6,152 bases of DNA, from the NCBI GenBank assembly GCA_020049245.1, contig JAIFLB010000048.1, forward strand, positions 1-6,152. Reading direction: 5' to 3'. This stretch comes from Betaproteobacteria bacterium (GTDB lineage Bacteria > Pseudomonadota > Gammaproteobacteria > Burkholderiales > Thiobacillaceae). The notes under the pieces are model-generated. The model did no database searches, had not been told where the DNA came from, and worked only from the letters and a program-made list of their open reading frames with translations. The first letter of the stretch is position 1. Each line of letters opens with the position of its first letter. The translations under genes were made by a program, and so were the position numbers. Below, piece after piece: positions 1-4,908 of the stretch.

Positions 1-1314
1 TCGCGGCCGTGTCTGCTGTTCCAGATTCGGCGTTGCAGCGCGCCCTGCGTCGGTCAGGTCAGCGACGCCGATTACGCGCGCGATGCGGCGTTGGCGGAGA
101 TGTTCCTGAACGGCAAGGACAACGAGGTGATCAGCGCGATTTCCGCCCGCATGCAGGCTGCTGCTGCTGCAATGCATTACGAACAGGCCGCCGTATTCCG
201 TGACCAGATTCAGGCGCTGTCGGCGGTGCGCGCACGCCAGTTCGTCGAAAGCCGCTCGAACCAGGATGCCGACATCATCGCCGGCGTCATCCGCAATGGC
301 GTCGCCTGCGTCTATCTCAGCATGGTGCGCGGCGGCCGCAGTTTGGGCGGGCGTTCGTTCTTCCCGACCCACGTTGAAGACGCCGACTTGCCGGCATTGC
401 TGGAAGCCTTTGCCGGCCAGCACTACATCGGTCGGCCGATTCCGACCACGCTGGTGCTGGAATGCGAGGTCGAAGGCCTGGCCGACTGGCTGTCCGAACA
501 GGCAGGCCGGCGCATCAACATCGTCACCCATCCGCAGGAAGAGCGCCGCATCTGGCTGGAAATGGCGCGCAAGAACGCCGAACTGGCGTTGGCCACGCGC
601 GAAGGTTTGCGCGAGAACCAGAGCAACCGGCTAGCCGCGCTGAACGAAACGCTGGGCGAGGAAGGCATTGCCCGCATCGAATGCTTCGACGTCAGCCACA
701 CGATGGGAGAAGCCACAGTCGTTTCCTGCGTGGTTTTTGACCAGGGCGCGATGCAGTCGGCGGAATATCGCCGCTACAATGTCACCGGCATTACCCCCGG
801 CGACGACTACGCTGCAATGCGCAACGCGCTTGAGCGCCGCTACGGCAAGATCGCCGGCGGCGAAGGCAAGTTGCCGGATCTGTTGTTGATCGACGGCGGC
901 AAGGGACAGTTGCACATGGCGGTGGATGTATTGACCGAACTCGGACTGGGCAACCTGCCGATGGTCGGTGTGGCGAAGGGCGTGGAACGCAAACCGGGCA
1001 TGGAACAATTGTTTTTTCCGGGTGAAGTCGAGCCGTTGCGGCTGGCGTCGGATCACCCGGCATTGCATCTGATCCAGCAGGTGCGCGATGAAGCGCACCG
1101 TTTCGCGATCACCGGACACCGGGCCAAGCGCGGCAAGGCGCGCACCCAGTCCAGCTTGCAGGATATCGCCGGCGTCGGCGCTAAACGGCGTCAGAAGTTG
1201 CTGCAAACCTTTGGCGGCCTGCGTGGTGTGGTCGACGCCGGAGTGGAAGAACTGGCCCAGGTCGAAGGCATCAGCCACGAACTGGCGGAACGAATCTACC
1301 GAGAATTGCATTAG
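1..1314 (+). CDS. uvrC: UvrABC system protein C (excinuclease subunit C), 5' truncated by window
   Basis: UvrC makes the two incisions flanking a DNA lesion after UvrA/UvrB recognition, in cytoplasmic nucleotide excision repair. The frame is open from base 1, so the internal ATG at 91 is not the start; 437 residues are visible against about 610 in E. coli UvrC. The N-terminal GIY-YIG nuclease, which makes the 3' cut, lies outside apart from a Cys-rich segment after it (RPCLLFQIRRCSAPCVG). In window residue numbers: UVR (UvrB-binding) helical hairpin about 40-75; RNase H-like 5'-incision domain with FDVSH (Asp230), GDDY (Asp269), LLLIDGGKG (Asp298) and a conserved His about 366 in DEAH, corresponding to the family's catalytic Asp/Asp/Asp/His set; two helix-hairpin-helix motifs at about 384-436 (IAGVGAKRRQKLL and VEGISHELAERIY). 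The TAG stop lies 11 bp before pgsA, so the two are probably cotranscribed. Identity is secure. Confidence 0.97.
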   Translation, partial: SRPCLLFQIRRCSAPCVGQVSDADYARDAALAEMFLNGKDNEVISAISARMQAAAAAMHYEQAAVFRDQIQALSAVRARQFVESRSNQDADIIAGVIRNGVACVYLSMVRGGRSLGGRSFFPTHVEDADLPALLEAFAGQHYIGRPIPTTLVLECEVEGLADWLSEQAGRRINIVTHPQEERRIWLEMARKNAELALATREGLRENQSNRLAALNETLGEEGIARIECFDVSHTMGEATVVSCVVFDQGAMQSAEYRRYNVTGITPGDDYAAMRNALERRYGKIAGGEGKLPDLLLIDGGKGQLHMAVDVLTELGLGNLPMVGVAKGVERKPGMEQLFFPGEVEPLRLASDHPALHLIQQVRDEAHRFAITGHRAKRGKARTQSSLQDIAGVGAKRRQKLLQTFGGLRGVVDAGVEELAQVEGISHELAERIYRELH

Positions 1315-1325
1315 GGCGCCTACAC

Positions 1326-1904
1326 ATGCCGTTCAATTTGCCCAACAGCCTGACCTGGCTGCGCATTCTGTTGATCCCGCTGTTCGTGGCGGTGTTCTAC
1401 CTGCCTGACGGCTGGGTGCCGAAACACGCCATCAACCTGACCGCCACCGCGATCTTCGCCTTTGCCGCCATCACCGATTGGCTCGACGGCTGGCTGGCGC
1501 GCCGGCTGAACCAGATGTCCGCCTTCGGCGCCTTCCTCGATCCGGTCGCCGACAAACTGATGGTTGCAGCCGCGCTGATCGTGCTGGTCGATCTCGATCG
1601 CGCCGATGTCGATGTCGCGCTGATCATCATCGGCCGCGAGATCGCGATCAGCGCGCTGCGCGAATGGATGGCCAAAGTTGGCGCGGCAGGCAAAGTTGCG
1701 GTGTCTTTCATCGGCAAACTGAAGACCACCGCTCAGATGGTCGCCATTTTGCTTCTGCTCTATCACGATCCCCTCTTCGGTCAGCCGTTCACCCCAATCA
1801 TCGGTCGCTGGCTGCTCTACCTTGCCGCATTCCTGACGCTTTGGTCGATGCTGCATTACCTGCACATGGCGTGGAAAGCGCTAAAAAACCAACCCGTTGC
1901 TTGA
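1326..1904 (+). CDS. pgsA: CDP-diacylglycerol--glycerol-3-phosphate 3-phosphatidyltransferase
   Basis: This integral inner-membrane enzyme joins CDP-diacylglycerol and sn-glycerol 3-phosphate to give phosphatidylglycerolphosphate, the committed step to phosphatidylglycerol and cardiolipin. The 192-residue product matches the usual size (182 in E. coli). The CDP-alcohol phosphatidyltransferase signature D-x2-DG-x2-AR-x8-G-x3-D-x3-D is complete: Asp51, Asp54-Gly55, Ala58-Arg59, Gly68, Asp72, Asp76. The N-terminus (MPFNLPNSLTWLRILLIPLF) is the typical start of the family followed by the first membrane helix; further hydrophobic helices lie at about 38-50, 78-90, 97-110, 136-146 and 160-180. The start ATG is 11 bp after the uvrC TAG with only a weak AGGG-like ribosome site, which fits translational coupling. 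The stop TGA overlaps the -35 box of the following tRNA promoter, and there is no terminator between them. Confidence 0.97.
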   Translation: MPFNLPNSLTWLRILLIPLFVAVFYLPDGWVPKHAINLTATAIFAFAAITDWLDGWLARRLNQMSAFGAFLDPVADKLMVAAALIVLVDLDRADVDVALIIIGREIAISALREWMAKVGAAGKVAVSFIGKLKTTAQMVAILLLLYHDPLFGQPFTPIIGRWLLYLAAFLTLWSMLHYLHMAWKALKNQPVA

Positions 1905-1936
1905 CAGTCTTGTTACGAGATTTATAATGCGCCTCC
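1901..1936 (+). promoter_or_regulatory. Consensus sigma70 promoter of the tRNA-Gly/tRNA-Cys operon with GC-rich discriminator
   Basis: TTGACA at 1901-1906 and TATAAT at 1923-1928 are both exact consensus, with a 16-bp spacer. The -10 box is followed at once by GCGCCTCC (1929-1936), the discriminator type of E. coli rrn P1 promoters, which makes stable-RNA promoters sensitive to ppGpp and initiating NTP. The -35 box overlaps the pgsA stop codon. By analogy with rrn P1 a start near A1937 would leave a leader of about 8 nt before the tRNA-Gly 5' end at 1945, for RNase P to remove. The motif is direct observation; stringent control is inferred. Confidence 0.85.
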
Positions 1937-1944
1937 ACTTCGAT

Positions 1945-2017
<73 letters not shown>

Positions 2018-2035
2018 TTGTGGTCTCGTTTCACA

Positions 2036-2590
2036 TCAGCGATTGAGAAACACAACTTCATCGCGGCGCGTTAGCAAAGCGGTTATGCACCGGATTGCAA
2101 ATCCGTGTAGGTCGGTTCGACTCCGGCACGCGCCTCCAGTATCTATGCGGCTTCCCAGGCAGAAAGCCGTTTTCGTTTGTGGCTTCGCATCACTCATGTA
2201 AGCACTTTTCAGTGATGCAACAACCCGTAGCGCTTGATCTGCACTCGCCAAGTGCGCCTTGGTGAAGCGGCGGCGGCAGTGGAGGGGAACCACGCTAAAC
2301 GAAGGCACGAAGCCGATGGGCGGGTTTATGCCCTTCGGCGGTGTGGAATCAGACAGGACAGAGCGCGAGTGCGCAGCACTGGCGCGGGTTAAGGCGCACA
2401 TATTGTCGTGCCAGTTCAACTCCCCCTCACCAGGCAACACCCAGCCGGGAATTTTTGCCACAAGTCGCAACTCACCACTCGCCGCCATTTTCAGAAGATC
2501 ATTCGGCGTGAAGGTGCCGCATCTCTCCTGAGACAGCCATGCAGCCGCTTCGAGCAGCGATTTCGGTACCCAAGAACCACACATCATCAC
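2036..2590 (-). CDS. Hypothetical protein, third gene after the antitoxin; C-terminus chimeric across attL
   Basis: The ORF starts with GTG at 2590, sharing one base with the antitoxin TAG, and has AAGG 7 nt upstream as a ribosome site; ATG codons follow at once, so the real start may be 2587 or 2584. Residues about 8-50 (from KSLLEAAAWLSQ to RLVAKIPGW) look like a folded helical domain of the kind seen in short proteins of prophages and toxin-antitoxin neighbourhoods. The second half is unlike a globular protein, is Pro/Ser/Arg-rich and overlaps a structured stretch (2230-2410). The last 30 or so residues are merely the antisense translation of tRNA-Cys and the tRNA spacer, so the native C-terminus is either shorter or was lost on integration. 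Function is unknown. Position suggests cotranscription with the toxin and antitoxin. The N-terminal domain is moderately likely to be real; the full length is doubtful. Confidence 0.4.
   Translation of the reverse strand: MMMCGSWVPKSLLEAAAWLSQERCGTFTPNDLLKMAASGELRLVAKIPGWVLPGEGELNWHDNMCALTRASAAHSRSVLSDSTPPKGINPPIGFVPSFSVVPLHCRRRFTKAHLASADQALRVVASLKSAYMSDAKPQTKTAFCLGSRIDTGGACRSRTDLHGFAIRCITALLTRRDEVVFLNR
2065..2138 (+). tRNA. tRNA-Cys (anticodon GCA)
   Basis: This is a complete cloverleaf: acceptor GGCGCGT (2065-2071) pairs with ACGCGCC (2128-2134), the anticodon loop is TTGCAAA with GCA at 2097-2099, the T loop is GTTCGACT-like, the discriminator is T and CCA is encoded (2136-2138). It is very close to E. 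coli cysT. It lies 47 bp after the tRNA-Gly and appears to share its promoter. Everything from 2098 onward is one copy of a 41-bp repeat, so the 3' half is element-derived: integration replaced it with an identical sequence and the gene stayed functional. Confidence 0.96.
2098..2138 (+). repeat. Left attachment site (attL), 41-bp direct repeat within tRNA-Cys
   Basis: The 41 bases from the second anticodon base to the CCA end are identical to 4208-4248, in the same orientation and 2110 bp apart. One base earlier the copies differ (G2097 versus T4207), and one base later they diverge. A repeat covering anticodon loop to 3' end is the usual footprint of a tyrosine-recombinase element in a tRNA gene. 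Confidence 0.93.
2147..2173 (+). terminator. Candidate rho-independent terminator just inside attL, after tRNA-Cys
   Basis: A 6-bp stem CGGCTT (2148-2153) / AAGCCG (2164-2169) with a 10-nt loop is followed by TTTT (2170-2173) and further T-rich sequence. It starts 9 nt after the tRNA CCA and belongs to the element. It could end the tRNA transcript now that the original terminator lies 2.1 kb away. The stem is short, so strength is uncertain. Confidence 0.45.
2312..2339. other. Imperfect inverted repeat inside the attL-proximal region of the element
   Basis: GCCGA (2312-2316) pairs with TCGGC (2335-2339), then after one T-T mismatch GGGC (2318-2321) pairs with GCCC (2330-2333), leaving an 8-nt loop. 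Smaller hairpins lie nearby (GCACT/AGTGC and CCAAG/CTTGG around 2241-2262, GTGC/GCAC around 2370-2380). The cluster between 2230 and 2410 could be an RNA structure or DNA-binding site, or it may be a by-product of GC-rich coding sequence. Confidence 0.4.
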
Positions 2591-2919
2591 TACGCCGCCT
2601 TCTGCAGCGGCTCGGCTGTCGCGCGCTTGCGCGGGGACTTGGGTTTCTTCAGCGTGATATGCGGCTCCAGGCCGGCAGTGGTGGCCATGTCCATCAGCGT
2701 GTCCAGGGAAAACAGGTCGATCTTGCCGCCCATCAGGTTGGAGATGCGGGGCTGGGTGACGCCGAACAGGGCGGCGGCTTCGGCTTGGGTCATGCCGCGC
2801 TGACGAATCAGGTTTTCCAGTTCCATCATCAACGCCGACTTGGCGCGCATGCTGGCGGCTTGCTGGGGGGTGTCCTCGATGGCGTCCCAGACACTGGCGA
2901 ATTCCTGTTTTTGTTTCAT
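2590..2919 (-). CDS. HigA-type antitoxin, XRE-family helix-turn-helix protein
   Basis: The 109-residue protein has a helical N-terminal segment (about 7-40) and a Cro/C1-type helix-turn-helix at about 44-63 (TQAEAAALFGVTQPRISNLM), then a helix at 71-82 and a Lys/Arg-rich tail (91-100). This is the layout of HigA2-like antitoxins, which bind the neighbouring RelE-fold toxin to neutralise it and repress their own operon. The ATG at 2919 overlaps the toxin TGA by four bases (ATGA), and AAAGGA lies 6 nt upstream as a good ribosome site, so it is translated together with the toxin and probably more strongly. The order toxin then antitoxin is typical of higBA. The frame is intact, unlike that of the adjacent integrase. 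Family assignment is by motif; no partner test is possible here. Confidence 0.88.
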   Translation of the reverse strand: MKQKQEFASVWDAIEDTPQQAASMRAKSALMMELENLIRQRGMTQAEAAALFGVTQPRISNLMGGKIDLFSLDTLMDMATTAGLEPHITLKKPKSPRKRATAEPLQKAA

Positions 2920-3242
2920 GTCCGTTCCTTTATCAAATCCTTGAAGCGCTTGCGCGCCAGTTCAACATCCTTCTGGCTGGTCTGCTGGGTCTTCTTCTGG
3001 AAGCAGTGCAGCACATAGACGGCATCGGCCAGCTTCGCCACGTAGATCACCCGGAAAGCGCCGGCCTCGTCGCGTATCCGAATTTCTTTGACGCCCTCAC
3101 CAATCGACGGCATCGGTTTCCAGTCGGTGGGTTCCAGGCCATGTTGCACCTTGTCCATCTGGTAGCCGGCTTCGCGTCGAACGCTGGCTGGAAAGGTGCG
3201 CAGGTCATCCACCGAGGTGCCGAGAAAGCGTATAGGCTTCAT
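2916..3242 (-). CDS. HigB/RelE-type toxin, phage Gp49-like family
   Basis: The 108-residue protein matches the Gp49-like/HigB branch of the RelE/ParE superfamily: N-terminal helices with FPASVRREAG (17-26), a short loop ending in WKPMPSIGEGVKEIRI (41-56), beta strands including GAFRVIYVAKL (61-71) and VYVLHCFQKKTQQT (75-88), and a C-terminal helix KDVELARKRFKDLI (91-104). Members of this family are generally ribosome-dependent mRNA interferases that stop growth when free of antitoxin. The ATG at 3242 has no Shine-Dalgarno sequence, and a candidate -10 box sits only six bases upstream, so the transcript may be leaderless. Its promoter region begins at the 3' end of the integrase pseudogene. 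The length is normal and nothing is disrupted. Confidence 0.9.
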   Translation of the reverse strand: MKPIRFLGTSVDDLRTFPASVRREAGYQMDKVQHGLEPTDWKPMPSIGEGVKEIRIRDEAGAFRVIYVAKLADAVYVLHCFQKKTQQTSQKDVELARKRFKDLIKERT

Positions 3243-3248
3243 CGTGTG

Positions 3249-3277
3249 AGTATATAAAAACTTGTATCATTTCACCA
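3249..3277 (-). promoter_or_regulatory. Candidate promoter of the toxin-antitoxin operon
   Basis: Read on the - strand, TATACT (3254-3249) is a good -10 box and TGGTGA (3277-3272) a weak -35 box 17 bp upstream, overlapping the integrase stop codon. The AT-rich stretch 3251-3272 stands out from its surroundings. The spacing places the transcription start at or next to the toxin ATG. I found no clear palindromic HigA operator. Confidence 0.4.
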
Positions 3278-4207
3278 GACGAAGCGCGGGTTGCTCTTCC
3301 TGGGGCTGTGCGATGCTGGTTTCAGTCAGGAACCACGCCTCTATTCGGACGTGAAACATTCTGAGCATATCGAGGGGACGTCTTTTGTAATGTTTTTCAG
3401 AAGTGGCGCTTGGTTTGTGGCCCATGATTTAAGCGATTGCGCCATCCGGCACATCCGCTCATTCCGACAGCGTGTCGAATGATCAACGCAGACCATGCAG
3501 CGATATGTGGGGAAGGCCGGCCAATTCCTCGCGGCGCGCACCCGTCAACAACAGACCTTGCAAGTAGGCACTCACGGCGGGGACGCGGATTGCACGCACT
3601 GCCTGAAACCATGCCGCCAATTGCTCGCGCTGCAGGCAGTCATCTACCTTTGTCTGCGGGCGCGGTACATGGTCTTTGGCGATAGCTGGACTGACCGCTT
3701 CAAGGTGAGCCGCATCTTTGTATTCCTTATGACCATCACACCAGCGAATGAATGCGCGCAATAAACGATAGGCCAAGGCGGCCTTGGTCGGACGTGTGGC
3801 GGTTTCCTCGGCCAGCCATTCTTTCACCCTATCGGAATCCAACTCCTTCAGCTTCTGCGGCATTAGCACGGCAAGTGGCCCAGGCTTGAGTGTGCCGGTT
3901 CCTCTTTTACGTGCAATGTCATCTCCCCTGACAAACGTTAGGTGGTCTTGCAGGTGGCGCTCTCCCTATTTGTTGACGTTCTTGGAACCCCTTCGTAGCG
4001 ACGGTCCTCGATGTAGACGGCCCAGGCTTCGGAAACGGTTACATCTTGGCTGCGGGCATCTACTCTTTTCGCATCAGCAGCGGCGATAAGGTCAGCATTC
4101 ACTTGTCGCGGGTCCATGCCCTGATCGGTTAGCGTCTTGAGGTGAGTCTCGAAGATTTAGGACTTGGCACCAGCTGCCGTAACCCGCAATCCCAGACCTG
4201 GGGTCTT
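3267..4207 (-). pseudogene. Tyrosine recombinase (site-specific integrase) pseudogene
   Basis: Fragments of one integrase can be followed from attR toward the toxin. The arm-binding region DLKTPGLGLRVTAAGAKS (about 4216-4160) is followed by TAA (4159-4157), IFET, an apparent gap, then LKTLTDQGMDPRQVNADL to VYIEDRR. The frame changes near 3966, where TAG (3968-3966) precedes GERHLQDHL. The core-binding domain and the start of the catalytic domain run from there to LLLTGARREELAGL, which holds the first catalytic Arg. This is joined in frame to PHISLHGLR, the HxLR box, so roughly 100 residues including the active-site Lys region are missing. The C-terminus SFDTLSE, ADVPDGAIA, IMGHKPSATSEKHY has stops at 3485-3483, 3461-3459 and 3431-3429, yet keeps the His of GHK and the nucleophile Tyr (codon 3389-3387). 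It ends at TGA 3269-3267. The original start is lost or lies in attR. Loss of function is clear. Confidence 0.88.
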
Positions 4208-4248
4208 CAAATCCGTGTAGGTCGGTTCGACTCCGGCACGCGCCTCCA
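4208..4248 (+). repeat. Right attachment site (attR), 41-bp direct repeat of tRNA-Cys 3' half
   Basis: This is an exact copy of 2098-2138, without the 5' half of the tRNA. It is the displaced original 3' end of the chromosomal tRNA-Cys gene and marks the right border of the element. Just inside it lies the inverted repeat AGACC-TGG-GGTCT (4194-4206), possibly an integrase-related site but also within the integrase coding remnant. Confidence 0.93.
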
Positions 4249-4257
4249 AGTCAACCC

Positions 4258-4293
4258 AGTAAAAAGGCCGCTTCGAATTGCGGCCTTTTTACT
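4258..4293. terminator. Bidirectional rho-independent terminator
   Basis: A perfect 14-bp stem (4258-4271 with 4280-4293) has an 8-nt loop TTCGAATT and a GGCCGC core flanked by A5 and T5, so it can end transcription in both directions. It lies 9 nt after the tRNA-Cys CCA copy in attR and 19 bp from the end of the convergent - strand tsaC-like gene. Before integration it would have closed the tRNA operon; today its + strand role is cut off from tRNA-Cys by the element. Confidence 0.93.
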
Positions 4294-4312
4294 TTCTGAA
4301 TCAACTTCTTCT

Positions 4313-4870
4313 TCAACCCCTAACAACATCTCCACTCAGCGGGTCGATGATGCGAGATGGACGCTTGCGTTGGCCGATATGGCCTGGGAGGGCCCATACG
4401 CCAGGGCCGAAAGTGCGATTGCAGGCGGCGGCGGTTTTGAGTGCGCGTTTGCCTGCATGGTTGGCGCTGGTGGAGACCAGCGCCATGCCAAGGTGCTGGC
4501 AGAGGCGTGCGGTTTCCTGATGCGCAGTCACCCGTACCGCGAGTTTGCTGTGCGCGCCGCGCAACCAGCGCGGGCAATGCTGGGTGGCGCTGAGCAGCAG
4601 CGTAATCGGCCCTGGCCACCAGGCATCGAGTCGATCCGCCAGCGAGGCGGGTAGCGGGTCAAGGTAGCGGCGGAATTGGTCTGGATTGGCGCCGATCAGG
4701 ATCAGGCCCTTGTTTTGCGGCCGCCGTTTCAGTTTCAGAATGCGTTGCACTGCGCTTCGTTTGGTTGGATCGCAGCCAAGGCCATAGCAGGATTCAGTGG
4801 CGTAGGCGATGACGCCACCACGCTTGAGGTAGGCGCGCAGACGGCGGATGTCAGGGAGTGGCGGGAGCAA
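4313..4870 (-). CDS. tsaC: Threonylcarbamoyl-AMP synthase, Sua5/YciO/YrdC family (TsaC type)
   Basis: TsaC-type enzymes make L-threonylcarbamoyladenylate from threonine, bicarbonate and ATP, the first step of t6A formation at position 37 of ANN-decoding tRNAs, in the cytoplasm. With the start used here the product has 185 residues, matching E. coli TsaC (190). Recognisable parts are KRGGVIAYATESCYGLGCDP (16-35), the basic KLKRRPQNKGLILIG (46-60), the PGPITLLL strand (86-93), LAVRVTAH (110-117) and STSANHAG (133-140). There is no C-terminal Sua5 domain. The start is uncertain: no ATG precedes the domain, and TTG at 4870 is the best-placed near-cognate codon but lacks a good ribosome site. The frame stays open upstream to 5044, overlapping purD, which is unlikely to be coding. 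It lies 38 bp after purD and is probably cotranscribed with it. YciO-like paralogues of unknown role are the alternative. Confidence 0.88.
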   Translation of the reverse strand: MLPPLPDIRRLRAYLKRGGVIAYATESCYGLGCDPTKRSAVQRILKLKRRPQNKGLILIGANPDQFRRYLDPLPASLADRLDAWWPGPITLLLSATQHCPRWLRGAHSKLAVRVTAHQETARLCQHLGMALVSTSANHAGKRALKTAAACNRTFGPGVWALPGHIGQRKRPSRIIDPLSGDVVRG

Positions 4871-4882
4871 GGGGGGCGTCGT

Positions 4883-4900
4883 GGCGCTCTTTCGAGCGCC
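4883..4900 (-). other. GAAA-tetraloop hairpin in the purD-tsaC spacer
   Basis: On the - strand, GGCGCTC-GAAA-GAGCGCC is a perfect 7-bp stem closed by a GNRA tetraloop, 8 nt after the purD stop and 12 nt before the proposed tsaC start. No T run follows, so it is not a typical terminator; it may protect the purD 3' end or affect tsaC initiation. Confidence 0.5.
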
Positions 4901-4908
4901 GCGAAGGA

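Larger units (their letters stand above)
2098..4248. mobile_element. Decayed integrative element (about 2.1 kb) in tRNA-Cys carrying a toxin-antitoxin pair
   Basis: The borders are the 41-bp direct repeats 2098-2138 and 4208-4248. The cargo is on the - strand: an integrase pseudogene next to attR, a toxin-antitoxin operon, and one ORF running into attL. The tRNA-Cys at the left is whole, and the right copy is only the 3' half, showing that the element entered from the right side of the gene and regenerated it. No replication, packaging or conjugation gene is present, and the integrase is broken by deletions and stops, so this is a remnant of a larger island, prophage or satellite and not a mobile unit by itself. 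A composite deletion history is inferred, not seen. Confidence 0.88.

Noticed and set aside
631..1311. Long - strand open frame of 226 codons opposite uvrC
   Set aside because: It lies wholly antisense to well-recognised UvrC catalytic and HhH domains, and its product shows no domain; a GC-rich codon-bias shadow.
1320..1865. 181-codon - strand frame opposite pgsA
   Set aside because: Antisense to a complete PgsA with an intact signature; the Gln/Asp/His-rich product is typical of a shadow frame.
2036..2097. Protein coding on the - strand across tRNA-Cys and the tRNA spacer
   Set aside because: This is the antisense translation of a tRNA gene, a common annotation artefact, so the last residues of that ORF are not credited as native sequence.
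2408..3018. + strand frames opposite the toxin-antitoxin genes (2408-2803 and 2539-3018)
   Set aside because: The - strand carries coherent toxin and antitoxin proteins with overlap and ribosome site; the + frames have neither.
3291..3764. Small + and other-frame ORFs within the integrase remnant
   Set aside because: The - strand frame shows consecutive integrase motifs (HGLR, GHK, HY); the others are shadows.
2098..4248. Insertion sequence or transposon explanation for the repeats
   Set aside because: The repeats are direct, 41 bp and tRNA-derived, with no terminal inverted repeats or transposase, so site-specific integration fits and transposition does not.
4142..4654. 170-codon + strand frame from inside the integrase relic through attR and the terminator
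   Set aside because: It crosses the tRNA copy and a strong terminator and then runs antisense to the tsaC-like gene; no domain is recognisable.
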